Shown here piece by piece: positions 52,388 through 63,572 of a stretch of 64,000 nt of DNA. The DNA comes from Roseofilum halophilum BLCC-M91 (lineage in GTDB: Bacteria > Cyanobacteriota > Cyanobacteriia > Cyanobacteriales > Desertifilaceae): assembly GCF_030068445.1 (NCBI RefSeq), contig NZ_JAQPOK010000036.1, positions 42,734-106,733 of the forward strand, written 5' to 3'. Position numbers and translations under genes: made by a program. A model generated the notes under the pieces. It had not been told where the DNA came from and ran no database searches. It was given only the letters and a program-made list of their open reading frames with translations. Each line of letters begins with the position of its first letter. Positions within the stretch are counted from its first letter, which is position 1.

Positions 52388-53797
52388 CTATGTTTTCTCT
52401 TGGCTAGAGGCAACCGAGATATCGATCGCACCTTGAGCTTCTAGAAAAGTGGCGACCCGCAAAATGAGGGCTTCATTATAGGGAGCGGCCATAATCTGCA
52501 CCCCGATGGGCAGTTGATGGGGACGATGAACCGGAACGGAGACTACGGGTAATCCAATGAAGGAGAGGGGTTGAGTATAGCGACCCAAGTTGGGGCGCAG
52601 CAAGACTTCTTCTCCTTGGATATTCAGGGTGGTTTGACCTATGGGGGTCGCCACACAGGGAGTTGTGGGAGCGAGAATTACGTCTACTTGCCGAAACACT
52701 TCCCGAATCCGATCGCGATACCAACGGCGAAACCGTTGGGCATTTAAGTACCATTGTGCTGGAATCATGGCTCCAGCGAAAAAGCGATCGCGGGTGGCTG
52801 GATCGAAGTCTTGGGGGGAGCGTTTCAAATCTGATAAATGCAGATTTGCTCCTTCACTGGCTGTAATCAGATAAGCAGCTTCCCTGGCTCGCGCGGCTTC
52901 GGGTAAGCTCACTCTCTGGGTTGCGCCTAGGGCTTGAGCCACCTTTTCCACCGCCTCGAATACCTCTGGCTCTCCCCCTTGAGTAAAATAATCATCGGCG
53001 ATCGCAATTCGTAAGGATTGGGTCTGTTGATGCAGTTGGGGTAAACAGGGTTCGGGTGGCACGGTACAACAGACCGGATCGAGGGGGTCTTCTCCTTGCA
53101 AAATATCAAATAATGTGGCCAAATCGCGCACGGAGCGACAAAAAGGGCCAATATGGTCGAGACTACTCGAAAACAACTTTACTCCGGCACGGGAGAGACG
53201 ACCATAGGTTGGTTTCAAGCCATAAACACCACACAAGGCGGCTGGCACGCGGATGGAACCATTGGTATCTGAGCCTAAACTAAATGGCACTAACCCCCCA
53301 GCTACTGCGGCGGCTGACCCTCCGGAGGAGCCTCCGGCAATTCGGGTGAGGTCATGGGGGTTATGGGTGGGGCCATAATGGGCGTTTTCTGTGACAAACC
53401 CATAGGCATATTCATCCATATTCAGGGCCCCCACCAGAATTGCTCCCGCTCTTTTCAAACGGGCGATCGCCGTGGCATCCTGCCTCGCTGGTGGATGGGA
53501 GCGGTGGATCTTAGAACCGGCTACCGTGGTCACGCCAGCAATATCAAACAAATTCTTTACCGCAAAGGGAACCCCAGCCAGTGTTCCCGGTCGTTCTCCC
53601 CGCTCCATCCCTCGATCTAATGCTTTGGCTCTCTCTAAGGCTTCCTCGGCCAAGAGGGTGGTAAAACAATTCAGGGCCCGATTATGGCGATCGATACGGT
53701 TTAAGGTGGCCTCCATAATCTCTTGGGCACGGTATTGTTGGTTGCGTACCCCACGAGCGATCGCAACGGCATCGAGATAATCAAGATCGAAGGTCAT
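52388..53797 (-). CDS. AtzE family amidase
   Basis: The 469-aa amidase-signature hydrolase has the catalytic Ser-cisSer-Lys elements: the lysine in [10 protein letters not shown] (about 77-86) and the serines in [14 protein letters not shown] (about 154-167). [16 protein letters not shown] also matches. AtzE with AtzG hydrolyses 1-carboxybiuret in s-triazine degradation, but the cyanobacterial substrate is probably a different amide or urea derivative. It overlaps the upstream AtzG-like gene by 4 bp. Confidence 0.88.
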   Translation of the reverse strand: MTFDLDYLDAVAIARGVRNQQYRAQEIMEATLNRIDRHNRALNCFTTLLAEEALERAKALDRGMERGERPGTLAGVPFAVKNLFDIAGVTTVAGSKIHRSHPPARQDATAIARLKRAGAILVGALNMDEYAYGFVTENAHYGPTHNPHDLTRIAGGSSGGSAAAVAGGLVPFSLGSDTNGSIRVPAALCGVYGLKPTYGRLSRAGVKLFSSSLDHIGPFCRSVRDLATLFDILQGEDPLDPVCCTVPPEPCLPQLHQQTQSLRIAIADDYFTQGGEPEVFEAVEKVAQALGATQRVSLPEAARAREAAYLITASEGANLHLSDLKRSPQDFDPATRDRFFAGAMIPAQWYLNAQRFRRWYRDRIREVFRQVDVILAPTTPCVATPIGQTTLNIQGEEVLLRPNLGRYTQPLSFIGLPVVSVPVHRPHQLPIGVQIMAAPYNEALILRVATFLEAQGAIDISVASSQEKT

Positions 53798-53982
53798 GGT
53801 TTAAAGATGGGAGCAACTTCAAGATCTTCAGGTAACGGAAATTGGTCTAGGGATTGGGCGATCGCCATCAACTGGGTCATATTGTCGATCACGCCTGGCT
53901 GATTGGCCCATTCGGGCGGTAAATCGAGGAGCGATGCCATTTGTACTACAAAGGTTTCTGGATCGGGGTCTTGAGTATTCAT
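53794..53982 (-). CDS. AtzG-like (DUF4089) small protein
   Basis: The 62-aa product has the DUF4089 pattern (LDLPPEWANQPGVIDNMTQLM) and matches AtzG in size. AtzG is a small partner subunit of AtzE, in a transamidosome-like complex. The ATG at 53982 is better than 54042, which would add an unrelated N-terminus. The 4-bp overlap with the AtzE-type gene suggests coupled translation. Confidence 0.82.
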   Translation of the reverse strand: MNTQDPDPETFVVQMASLLDLPPEWANQPGVIDNMTQLMAIAQSLDQFPLPEDLEVAPIFKP

Positions 53983-54141
53983 GAGATCGTTTAACCAAAG
54001 CCTCCCATACTTGTAGCAATCTATCACATCGATTGAACTCAATCGTTGACAGGTGACGGTCGATCGTCGATAGTTAACAGATAATTTTCCTCATTCTTCC
54101 CTATCTTTCCACCCTTTCCCCTTTTGCCTTTTGCTTCTTGT

Positions 54142-55815
54142 ATGGTTTGGCGACAATGGTTTGATCTTACTGCATCGATATTGGGCTTGATATCTGGGGG
54201 GTTATTATTGATAAGTATAAATGATGGGGCGATCGGGTCACCGATTCCTGGTGCGATCGCCCTAGAACCCGATTCACCTTTAGAGCAACCTCCTGAACCG
54301 GAAAGACTTCCCCTACCCCAAACAGAGTCAGGTGAGTTGCCAACCCAAATTACGGTTAAGCGCTTTGAGGTCATTGGGTCTACGGTGTTCAGTGCCACCG
54401 AATTAGCAGCCCTAACTGCTCCTTTTATCAATCGTCCTCTTTCCCTAGGGGAATTATTTCAAGTTAGCGCAGAGATTACCCAAGCTTATCAGGATCGCGG
54501 TTATATCAATTCTGGGGCGTTTATTCCTCCCCAAGAACTTGTGGGGGATGTGGCGATCGTTGAAGTCGTGGAAGGGGAAATTGAATCTATTGAGGTGACG
54601 GGAAATCGACTGTTACGCTCTGCCTATATTCGCGATCGCCTGGCGATCGCTGCCCAAAAGCCGTTTAATGTGAATCGTTTATTACAGGGTTTGCAACTGC
54701 TGCAACGGAATCCCTTAATTGATAGCCTATCGAGTGAGTTGTCTAGTAGTGCCCAACCGGGGTTAAGTCGGTTGAGGGTTGAAATTACGGAGTCGGATTC
54801 CTTGCAAGGTCGTATAATTGCGGATAATAGCCGATCGCCGAGTGTGGGCAGTTTCCGTCGAGGTCTGGGATTTACAGAGGGAAATCTGTTGGGATGGGGC
54901 GATCGCTTCAGTTTTGATTATTACCAGAGTGACGGCAGTCACAGTGTTGAGGTGAGCTATTCCTTTCCCGTTAATCCCCGCAATGGAACCCTGGAATTTG
55001 CCTATGGCAGGACGAGCAGCGAGATTATCGAAGATCCCTTGAATGCCCTTGATTTAGAAACTACGTCTCGATATTATGAGGTAGGTTTCCGGCAACCGAT
55101 TTTACAAACGCCTAGAGAAGAATTGGCGATCGGAGTGACCCTAGAGCGCCAAGAAAGCGAGACTTTTTTCGGCGATCGCGCATTTCCCTTTTTTGTTGGT
55201 TCAGGCGATCGAGAACATACACGAGTCACAACTTTACGTCTCTTTCAAGAATGGATTAAACGCCATCCAAAAGAAGTCTTATTTTTACGTTCTCAATTTA
55301 GTTTTGGATTAGATCTATTGGGTGTCACTCAAAACCCCGATCCAATTCCCGATAACCATTTTTTTGCCTGGCGCTTACAAGGTCAATGGTCTAAGCTCTG
55401 GGGAGAAGAAAATCTGCTGTTATGGCGCACTGATTTACAACTGGCAACCAATCCCTTACTGCCCCTAGAAGCCTTTCGCCTAGGGGGATTCGACAGTGTG
55501 CGGGGCTATCGTCAAGATGGAGTATTAACCGATAGTGGTTGGTTTTCTTCTCTAGAATTGCGCTTTCCTCTCGTTGACATTCCCCAAAGCGATGCCCAAC
55601 TTCAATTCACTCCTTTTTGGGATTATGGTATCGGTTGGAATTTCTCTGGTCAGGATAGTCAAGTGTTATCATCCCTGGGAATTGGATTACGCTGGGAACA
55701 AGAGGATTTTACGGCCGGACTTCAATGGGCAATGGCGTTAACGGAGCGCCCAATCGATCGAGGGACTTGGCAGGATAATGGCTTTTCTTTCTTTATTTTC
55801 TATCAACCATTTTGA
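54142..55815 (+). CDS. FhaC/ShlB-type outer-membrane transporter (TpsB)
   Basis: The 557-aa protein has a hydrophobic N-terminal signal (about 10-28), a periplasmic POTRA_2/POTRA region (about 65-190; ITVKRFEVIGSTVFSATEL), then a beta-barrel ending with a phenylalanine (IFYQPF). The segment FRLGGFDSVRGYRQ is the conserved loop motif of Omp85/TpsB proteins. Its role is export of a TpsA partner; none is adjacent, and a stem-like repeat at 55862-55885 follows. Confidence 0.92.
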   Translation: MVWRQWFDLTASILGLISGGLLLISINDGAIGSPIPGAIALEPDSPLEQPPEPERLPLPQTESGELPTQITVKRFEVIGSTVFSATELAALTAPFINRPLSLGELFQVSAEITQAYQDRGYINSGAFIPPQELVGDVAIVEVVEGEIESIEVTGNRLLRSAYIRDRLAIAAQKPFNVNRLLQGLQLLQRNPLIDSLSSELSSSAQPGLSRLRVEITESDSLQGRIIADNSRSPSVGSFRRGLGFTEGNLLGWGDRFSFDYYQSDGSHSVEVSYSFPVNPRNGTLEFAYGRTSSEIIEDPLNALDLETTSRYYEVGFRQPILQTPREELAIGVTLERQESETFFGDRAFPFFVGSGDREHTRVTTLRLFQEWIKRHPKEVLFLRSQFSFGLDLLGVTQNPDPIPDNHFFAWRLQGQWSKLWGEENLLLWRTDLQLATNPLLPLEAFRLGGFDSVRGYRQDGVLTDSGWFSSLELRFPLVDIPQSDAQLQFTPFWDYGIGWNFSGQDSQVLSSLGIGLRWEQEDFTAGLQWAMALTERPIDRGTWQDNGFSFFIFYQPF

Positions 55816-55861
55816 GCATTTTAGGTTAGATTAAACCGGTGGAGAGTTCAAGGGTATAAGA

Positions 55862-55885
55862 AATGACCGACGAATGCCGGTCATT
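55862..55885 (+). terminator. Possible terminator hairpin after the TpsB gene
   Basis: aatgaccg / cggtcatt form an 8-bp stem; no clear T-run follows. Confidence 0.4.
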
Positions 55886-55950
55886 GCCAAACTATCTGAC
55901 CCAAAACAAAAATATTGGTGTCTAACAATAAAACTACTTAAATAACTCTA

Positions 55951-56145
55951 CTAATTCACATTACAAGTCTCAAATTTCTGGTTGTGCCAGACGGGTATGA
56001 CTTTTCCCCATTCCCAATCGCTATCAGCACCAGAGTCTTGCAGGATTAGCTTTTCAGTCCACTTAGGAGTCTCGGATTTATATTCTCCATCCCAGGTTTC
56101 AGAGGTGGAATGAGGGGAGGTACGGGTTTTAAAGATATTGTTCAT
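55951..56145 (-). CDS. Possible small hypothetical protein
   Basis: This 64-aa frame from ATG 56145 is acidic and rich in W, T and S (WDGEYKSETPKW, SDWEWGKVIPVW). No family is recognised. It is isolated and may be a spurious frame or a remnant. Confidence 0.35.
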   Translation of the reverse strand: MNNIFKTRTSPHSTSETWDGEYKSETPKWTEKLILQDSGADSDWEWGKVIPVWHNQKFETCNVN

Positions 56146-56983
56146 GATTGGCTGCTTCAGTAACTCAAGTAGATGCCAGCCTTTTCGGGGTTGATGATTG
56201 AATTGATCGTTTTCATCTTCCAGAAAAAGCATGAGCTGAGGATTTCGCTTATTAGCATAAGATCTTTGTTTCCTGGCTGACAAGGGTAAATGGGCAATCT
56301 TGGCCGAATCTTTGTAATTTCATTGATTTTACGGATCAGTTTCATCGCGGCTGCGAAATTTACATAATTCTTGATTAAGCTTTAATAATTGTGAGGGCAT
56401 ATGCTCTGAATTTTTCGGGAAGGACGAGATCTGGGACTTCAGTATTTTTCATGATATACAATTAAGTATTTTCTTTGATGCTATTAAGGCACGAGTATGG
56501 TTTTAACAACAGGCAGAGAGGAACTGCCCGACCCAAGATCAATAGCAGGACTAAAAAACTTGTATAGATTAAGACAATTTAGATTCGAGTTGCTTGTGTA
56601 TAACCACTTGGAGCTTTGATTAGAGTTTTGAGGACAAAATTATACGAGAATCCAAGTTAATTAAAAGCACAGGATATGCTCTCTTAAATGAAGCTGCGTT
56701 ACAAAGTGTGCGATCTTACAGCGTTTTTTGATGTTATGAGGTACAGTAATCGAAATGTTCCTTGAGAGTGTTGTCCCATGAAAAGCCTGAAGAATGGGCA
56801 TGCATAGCGTAAAAAATGGTTTTCCCATTACCCATTACCCATTACCCATTACCGCGCGAAGCGCTGTATGCTTTTGAGCCAACGGAAATTTATCAGTTAT
56901 ATTTAATTGAAGTCATTTTTGAACCCCTAGACTCCTGTAGTGCATCAACATAACTAAAGCATTTTATGAATTAGCTAGAGTGC
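56146..56983. other. Long intergenic region, 838 bp
   Basis: No convincing gene is seen on either strand. It holds the (cccatta)n-agcgcgaagcgct composite repeat at 56823-56866. The rest is A+T-rich, unlike the surrounding coding sequence. Confidence 0.5.
56823..56866. repeat. Composite (cccatta)n plus gcgcgaagcgct repeat
   Basis: About four 7-bp units and a palindrome; the same composite is embedded in the CHAT gene at 2037-2081. Confidence 0.85.
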
Positions 56984-58822
56984 ATGAAATTCCTTAAACT
57001 CTCTACCCTCACTCTCCTCCTCCTCGGTTTGCTAACCGGGACTCATCCCACCCCCTCCATTGAAAACCAATCCCCCGTTTCAGAAGAAGCCTCTAACTTT
57101 TCAGCCAGAAGTTTAGCTCTGCGGAAACAGATTGCCGCTCAAGACTTAGAAGATCTAGAAATCTGGTGGCAAAAGCGGGGTATAGGCGACCCCCATAAAT
57201 ACCTGCTGCCGGTCATCCTGGCCCGTCTGTCGCTTCCTAATGAATATAATGCCGAAACGACCTGGCAAGCCCTACAACGGCTGAATGAAGCTAAAACCGA
57301 CCTCTATCACTTCCGCAGCATTTTTGACATTCGTATTTTGTTTCAGTTTCGGGAAAATTTGCCTCCAGCCTTAGAAGCGGACTATCGCAGCCAACTTGAC
57401 AGCAAGCGGGTAGAACAGTGGAGTGAGGGAGGAACCGAGAATCATATGTTTATGCAGCGCGTTTCCGGGTTAGCCTTGATGGATGGTAGCGGTTGGCCGG
57501 TGGCTTATCCGGCAACTGAGGCGACGAACGAGGCTTGGTTGCGATCGGAAATTAACAAGTTTCTCACCATTGGCCAAGGGGAATTTCACTCCTCTACCTA
57601 TTATGGCTATGCGATCGCCGGATTGCTGAATCTCTACGATTTTGCCCAAACCCCAGAGCGTAAAGCCTTAGCCAAAGCTGCCCTAGACTGGTTCGCCACC
57701 AATATGGCTCTGAGGTTAAGCTGGGGAACCGCAGGCGGGGCAGAAAGTCGCGGATTTGACCGAGGAACCTGGGATCGGAGCGAATTAGCAGCCGTGGCTT
57801 GGGTGTGGTGGGGAGACCAGCCAGAAACGGCGGAACGAATTCGATCCGGTGCAGCAAGAGTCGGACTTCCAGCCGCCTTGAGTACCTATCGCCCTCCCGA
57901 ACATTTAAGGACGATTGCCCAGAAAAAGATTACCCTACCGTTTACACTGCAAGCCAGCCATCCCGCCTACTATTCCTATCACCAGGATAATCAGTTTTGG
58001 GAAACCTTTTATATCACTCCAGATTACAGTTTAGGCACACTCATTAATCCTCGCCGTTCCTATCAAGTCAAAGGAACCATTAATGCCCAGTATGCCACCT
58101 ATAAATTAGTGGTGCGAGACCCCCAAGGCAAGAACAATGCTGTCATCTCCTTGGCCGGAACCTACCACACTCCCATGGCCACCGGTAGCTCTCCGGGGGA
58201 TCAATATTTGCAACATCAAGGAACTGTCCTCTACCAACTGAGACTCTCTGGTGAAGATTTGGCTGCTGGAGTTCCCCCCTTATCCCATCTGGTTTTACCC
58301 TCACGCTATGGCGAACCTGAACGATATCAGGACTGGTATATTTGGCAAGTTGAAAATACTTGGCTGTTAGCTCGTCCCTGGGGAGATCAGATCGAATGGC
58401 GCTCATCGGTCTCGGAAAGACGCAAACAGGCAGACTATCAAGTGCTGGCAGCTCATGGCCAGAATACAGCTTGGATTACGGAAAGTGTTTCCACTAAAGA
58501 TTATTCGAGCTTCCGGGAACTAACGCAAGCTCTGAGCCAAACCCAACCCCAGTTGAGTCAGACAGGTTTAAGCTATCGCAGTTTACCTAAACCCAGTGAA
58601 AATGCATCGGAGTCTACCGAATTATCCTTAACCTATATTCCCAAAAGTGGTAAAGGACTGGGGAGAATTAACGGTGAGGTGAGAAGCTTAGATGATTGGC
58701 CGGTTCTAGAGTCTCCCCTGATCGACCAACCCCTAAACAAGGGGATTTTAGAGTATGGAGATGGCGATCGCCCCTGGCAATTACAAAGCACACCCACCGG
58801 CCCCCAATGGCGATCGCGGTGA
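56984..58822 (+). CDS. Large exported protein, possibly a carbohydrate-active fold
   Basis: The 612-aa product has an N-terminal signal peptide (about 1-20, hydrophobic LSTLTLLLLGLLTG). Its first half is helical and aromatic, with polar patches such as WSEGGTENHMFMQ and GTAGGAESRGFDRGTWD. That pattern recalls the alpha/alpha-toroid of polysaccharide lyases and glycosidases; the second half is beta-rich. No catalytic motif can be named, so the enzyme class is inference. It is not in an operon; hetR lies 228 bp downstream. Confidence 0.65.
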   Translation: MKFLKLSTLTLLLLGLLTGTHPTPSIENQSPVSEEASNFSARSLALRKQIAAQDLEDLEIWWQKRGIGDPHKYLLPVILARLSLPNEYNAETTWQALQRLNEAKTDLYHFRSIFDIRILFQFRENLPPALEADYRSQLDSKRVEQWSEGGTENHMFMQRVSGLALMDGSGWPVAYPATEATNEAWLRSEINKFLTIGQGEFHSSTYYGYAIAGLLNLYDFAQTPERKALAKAALDWFATNMALRLSWGTAGGAESRGFDRGTWDRSELAAVAWVWWGDQPETAERIRSGAARVGLPAALSTYRPPEHLRTIAQKKITLPFTLQASHPAYYSYHQDNQFWETFYITPDYSLGTLINPRRSYQVKGTINAQYATYKLVVRDPQGKNNAVISLAGTYHTPMATGSSPGDQYLQHQGTVLYQLRLSGEDLAAGVPPLSHLVLPSRYGEPERYQDWYIWQVENTWLLARPWGDQIEWRSSVSERRKQADYQVLAAHGQNTAWITESVSTKDYSSFRELTQALSQTQPQLSQTGLSYRSLPKPSENASESTELSLTYIPKSGKGLGRINGEVRSLDDWPVLESPLIDQPLNKGILEYGDGDRPWQLQSTPTGPQWRSR

Positions 58823-58888
58823 CGCGGTGACACGGGGACGCGGGGACACAGGGACACGGAGACACGGAGACACGGAGACACGGAGAAA
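58814..58888. repeat. gacacggag-type tandem repeats
   Basis: Degenerate 8-9-bp units (gacgcgg, gacacgg, gacacagg, then regular gacacggag) begin at the stop codon of the preceding gene and continue into the gap before hetR. Confidence 0.85.
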
Positions 58889-58986
58889 TGACCCATTGCC
58901 TCTTGCCTTTTGCCCATTCCCCATTCCCTATTCCTGACAATCATGGGTTAAGATAAAAATACTCAAGCTTATCCTAACGTTGGTAA

Positions 58987-59967
<981 letters not shown>

Positions 59968-60115
59968 AGGTTGTGATACTAACTGGGTTTTGGAACTCCA
60001 TGGGAGTGCTTCGAGTCATAAGCATAGAGTCTATAAACTGGCACAGAATCAGGATTCCACCTAAGATTTAGGGTGGAATTCCTATGTAAATCGATAAGCG
60101 TTGAGGTAAAGAAGA

Positions 60116-60907
60116 TTGATTAGATCATTGGTTGAGTGGGGAACTCGCGTAAGTTTAATGGGCACTCTGCTACTGAGTCCTGTGGTGGGAGTGAGCTTGA
60201 TGCCCTCAGCCGCTATCGCGATTCCTGAAGCGCAAATAGAGAGAAAATTAGCGGGTGTTCCGGTGTATGCCATTAGTGATGAGCAAGGCGTTTTACTGAC
60301 GGTTTCAGTACCCCGCAATCAGGAAAATCCTGATGAGGGGAGAATCTCCCTAACTCGTGTGTTTATTAGCCAAACGGATGCCCAAAGCTTTTTGGCTCAG
60401 GTGCGCGAAAGCAATCCTGATATTCCTCAAGGTATGAGTGCGCGGGCAATTCCGTTAAGTGAGGTTTATAAGTTACATCAGGAATATAAGGATGCCCAAG
60501 AGCCGTTGATTTTTCAGTTTCAGCCCAAGGATGAACAGGTGAATCAGGCTCGCAGTGTGTTGCAACAACAGGGAGATGCTGAGTTGGCTAATCAGTTTCG
60601 GGGTGTGCCTCTGTTTATGGCTAAAGCGGGGGAAGATCAGGGCTATTTGACGATTCAAAATGGCGATCGCCAAGCGGTGTTGGCCTTTTTTGACCATGGA
60701 GACCTGGAGCAAGCGCTGGCTGAGTATAAAAAACAAAACAGTGATGCTAGTTCCCAAATTGAGATCCAAGTGACGACTTTAGAGCGGTTGATGGATTTGT
60801 TGATTACGGAGGATGACCCCTTTCTGCAAAAAGTCGAGTTAATTCCGACACCTGAATCTCGGCAATTTCTGCAACAGGAAATAGAACGCCGACAGTCGGG
60901 AAATTAA
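60116..60907 (+). CDS. Tic22 family protein
   Basis: The 263-aa exported protein has a hydrophobic N-terminal signal (about 12-34, ending PSAAIA). It also has the Tic22 family core: KLAGVPVYAISDEQG, RVFISQTDAQSFL, RGVPLFMAKAGEDQGYLTI. Cyanobacterial Tic22-like proteins are periplasmic or lumenal and are thought to assist outer-membrane protein assembly. The only upstream start is TTG at 60116; the first ATG (60158) would cut into the signal. prmC follows 15 bp downstream. Confidence 0.88.
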   Translation: MIRSLVEWGTRVSLMGTLLLSPVVGVSLMPSAAIAIPEAQIERKLAGVPVYAISDEQGVLLTVSVPRNQENPDEGRISLTRVFISQTDAQSFLAQVRESNPDIPQGMSARAIPLSEVYKLHQEYKDAQEPLIFQFQPKDEQVNQARSVLQQQGDAELANQFRGVPLFMAKAGEDQGYLTIQNGDRQAVLAFFDHGDLEQALAEYKKQNSDASSQIEIQVTTLERLMDLLITEDDPFLQKVELIPTPESRQFLQQEIERRQSGN

Positions 60908-60922
60908 GGAAACTTCTTAGGG

Positions 60923-61798
60923 ATGGTTTCGGGACTAGAGTTGGCAGCCTGGCGAAAACAGGCACAACAGGAGGCGATCGCCGCGAATATCCCCCCAACT
61001 GAGGTGGATGGGTTGCTGCGATCGCTCTCTAGTCTCGATCGCCTCAGTTTACGCTTAGAGTCGTTTAAGTCGGCTGCCGATATCCCTTTGTTTCGTCCTT
61101 GGTTAGAGATTCAGCAGCTTTGGCAACAGCGCATTGAAGCTAGGGTTCCCCTCCAGTATTTGATTGGGGAATTAACCTGGCGAAATTTTAAGCTACAGGT
61201 GGCTCCTGGAGTGTTAATTCCCCGTCCGGAAACGGAACTTTTGATTGATTTGGCCTTGGCTTCGGATGTGGCTCAAATGGACGGACATTGGGCAGATTTA
61301 GGCACGGGAAGCGGGGCGATCGCCATCGGTTTAGCCCAAGCTTTACCCCAAATTACGGTTCATGGGGTGGATCGGAGTTTAGACGCATTGGCGATCGCCC
61401 GAAATAATGCCGCCCAATATTCTTTTAACTCTCAAATTCAGTTTTATCAGGGCGACTGGTTCACTCCCCTAGAACATCTCCAAGGCAAACTCATCGCCAT
61501 GGTTGCCAACCCTCCCTACATTCCCCAGCGCTTAATTAACCAGTTGCAACCCGAAGTCGCCCACCATGAACCCCATCTTGCCCTTGATGGTGGCTCAGAC
61601 GGCTTAGACTGTATTCGTACCCTCGTTAGTACCGCTCCTAACTATTTGCAACCCGGAGGGTTATGGCTAGTAGAAATGATGGCCGGCCAAGCCGAACCCG
61701 TGCAACAATTACTCCTTGAGAATGGCAATTATCGCCAGATTGAAATCCACAAAGACTTAGCAGGAATTGAACGCTTCGCCCTCGCTTATGTCAATTAA
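60923..61798 (+). CDS. prmC: Release factor glutamine methyltransferase (PrmC/HemK)
   Basis: The 291-aa SAM-dependent enzyme methylates the GGQ glutamine of release factors. The N-terminal helical region is followed by LIPRPETELLIDLAL, the SAM motif ADLGTGSGAIAIGLA (about 127-141), and the catalytic NPPY motif (VANPPYIPQ, about 193-201). It is likely co-transcribed with the Tic22-like gene. An aattaaa repeat at 61795-61822 follows. Confidence 0.95.
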   Translation: MVSGLELAAWRKQAQQEAIAANIPPTEVDGLLRSLSSLDRLSLRLESFKSAADIPLFRPWLEIQQLWQQRIEARVPLQYLIGELTWRNFKLQVAPGVLIPRPETELLIDLALASDVAQMDGHWADLGTGSGAIAIGLAQALPQITVHGVDRSLDALAIARNNAAQYSFNSQIQFYQGDWFTPLEHLQGKLIAMVANPPYIPQRLINQLQPEVAHHEPHLALDGGSDGLDCIRTLVSTAPNYLQPGGLWLVEMMAGQAEPVQQLLLENGNYRQIEIHKDLAGIERFALAYVN

Positions 61799-61822
61799 AA
61801 ATTAAAAATTAAAAATTAAAAA
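61795..61822. repeat. aattaaa 7-bp tandem repeats
   Basis: Four units of aattaaa begin at the prmC stop codon; the same unit is found at 18094-18128. Confidence 0.8.
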
Positions 61823-61892
61823 TGGGGAGTAATGATACATAATTTTAAGGGCGACAAACTTTTCGCCCCTATAAGATTGGTCATTTTATTAA

Positions 61893-61973
61893 TGCGGATG
61901 GCGAGACTCGAACTCGCAAGGACAAGCCACACGCCCCTCAAACGTGCGCGTATACCAATTCCGCCACATCCGC
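61893..61973 (-). tRNA. tRNA-Leu (GAG)
   Basis: The minus-strand 81-nt gene folds with acceptor GCGGATG/CATCCGC and D arm GCG...CGC. The anticodon stem is CACGT/GCGTG around loop TTGAGGG, with anticodon GAG. The long variable arm marks a type II leucine tRNA, and the T arm is GCGAG TTCGAGT CTCGC. CCA is not encoded. Confidence 0.93.
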
Positions 61974-62125
61974 TTGCAACTGGTGAGGATTACTCACAGT
62001 TTACTATATTAGCATAAGCAAGAGCATAAGTAAACAGCGATCGCACCCATTACCAAAAAAGATCTTCCAGAAAGGCCCCCAAACCTCCTATTCTAACGGA
62101 ATATATCCAGCTCAAAAACGCAAAG

Positions 62126-63469
62126 ATGACCTTTTCAAAAATCCTGATTGCCAACCGAGGAGAGATTGCCCTTCGCATCCTCCGCACCTGTGAAGAACTG
62201 GGCATCGCCACCGTTGCCGTTCACTCCACCATCGACCGCCATGCCCTCCATGTACAATTAGCCGATGAAGCCGTTTGTATTGGAGAAGCCAACAGCAACA
62301 AAAGCTATCTCAACATTCCCAACATTATCGCCGCCGCCCTCACCCGCCATGCCACCGCCATTCATCCCGGTTATGGTTTCTTAGCCGAAAACGCCAAATT
62401 TGCCGAAATTTGTGCCGACCACCAAATCACCTTCATCGGCCCCACCCCAGAAGCCATGATCGCCATGGGAGATAAATCCACCGCCAAAGCCACCATGCAA
62501 AAGGCCAAAGTCCCCACCGTCCCTGGTAGTGACGGACTCTTAACTGATGAAAGACAAGCCATCTCCGTCGCTCGTGACATTGGCTATCCCGTCATGCTCA
62601 AAGCCACGGCTGGCGGAGGAGGACGGGGAATGCGCCTCGTTCGGGAGGAGAGCCAACTGATTAAACTTTTCCGAGCCGCCCAAGGAGAAGCCGAAGCCGC
62701 CTTTGGCAATGCCGGGGTTTACCTAGAAAAATTCATTGAAAATCCTCGCCATATCGAATTTCAAATTTTAGCCGACTCCTACGGTAACGTCATTCACCTA
62801 GGGGAGCGAGAATGCTCGATTCAAAGACGACATCAAAAACTATTAGAAGAATCTCCCAGTCCTGCTCTAACGCCCAAACTAAGGCAAAAAATGGGAGATG
62901 CCGCCATTAAAGCAGCGCGTTCGATTAACTACACGGGAGCGGGAACCATTGAGTTTTTACTCGATCAATCCGGCAATTTCTACTTCATGGAAATGAACAC
63001 CCGGATTCAAGTCGAACATCCGGTTACGGAGATGGTGACCGGACTAGATTTAATTGCCGAACAAATTCGGATTGCCCAAGGGGAAAAATTATCGTTAAAT
63101 CAAAAAGAGGTTCAACTCAGAGGTCATGCGATCGAATGTCGGGTAAACGCCGAAGATCCCGATCATAATTTCCGCCCCCATCCCGGTCGCATCAGTGGCT
63201 ATCTCGTTCCTGGAGGCCCCGGTGTACGGTTTGATTCCCATGTCTACACCGATTACGAAATTCCCCCCTATTATGATTCCCTCATTGGTAAACTGATCGT
63301 GTGGGGAGCAGACCGAGACAGTGCCATCCGTCGCATGAGACGCGCTCTGCAAGAATGCGCGATTACCGGTGTCCCCACCACCATTAGCTTTCACCAGAAA
63401 ATTCTGGAAACCCCGGCATTCTTAGAAGGAAATGTATACACCAACTTTATTGAACAGCACTTTGGTTAA
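62126..63469 (+). CDS. accC: Biotin carboxylase subunit of acetyl-CoA carboxylase
   Basis: The 447-aa ATP-grasp enzyme carboxylates biotin on AccB, the first step of fatty acid synthesis. It has the N-terminal [19 protein letters not shown], the glycine-rich ATP loop [12 protein letters not shown], the metal-binding [14 protein letters not shown] and a complete C-terminal domain ending NFIEQHFG. The length is standard. It is monocistronic here. Confidence 0.97.
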   Translation: MTFSKILIANRGEIALRILRTCEELGIATVAVHSTIDRHALHVQLADEAVCIGEANSNKSYLNIPNIIAAALTRHATAIHPGYGFLAENAKFAEICADHQITFIGPTPEAMIAMGDKSTAKATMQKAKVPTVPGSDGLLTDERQAISVARDIGYPVMLKATAGGGGRGMRLVREESQLIKLFRAAQGEAEAAFGNAGVYLEKFIENPRHIEFQILADSYGNVIHLGERECSIQRRHQKLLEESPSPALTPKLRQKMGDAAIKAARSINYTGAGTIEFLLDQSGNFYFMEMNTRIQVEHPVTEMVTGLDLIAEQIRIAQGEKLSLNQKEVQLRGHAIECRVNAEDPDHNFRPHPGRISGYLVPGGPGVRFDSHVYTDYEIPPYYDSLIGKLIVWGADRDSAIRRMRRALQECAITGVPTTISFHQKILETPAFLEGNVYTNFIEQHFG

Positions 63470-63510
63470 ACAACAGGGTAGATGGTATTGATTCCTGCAT
63501 TCATCACCCG

Positions 63511-63572
63511 TAGGGGCGGGTTTTACCCATATCTGGGATACCTAGCGATAACTTCTCTAAACCCGCCCTTAC
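63511..63572. repeat. Short inverted-repeat element, second copy
   Basis: Arms taggggcgggttt and aaacccgccctta, as in the element at 3040-3100, but with a different centre. Confidence 0.65.
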
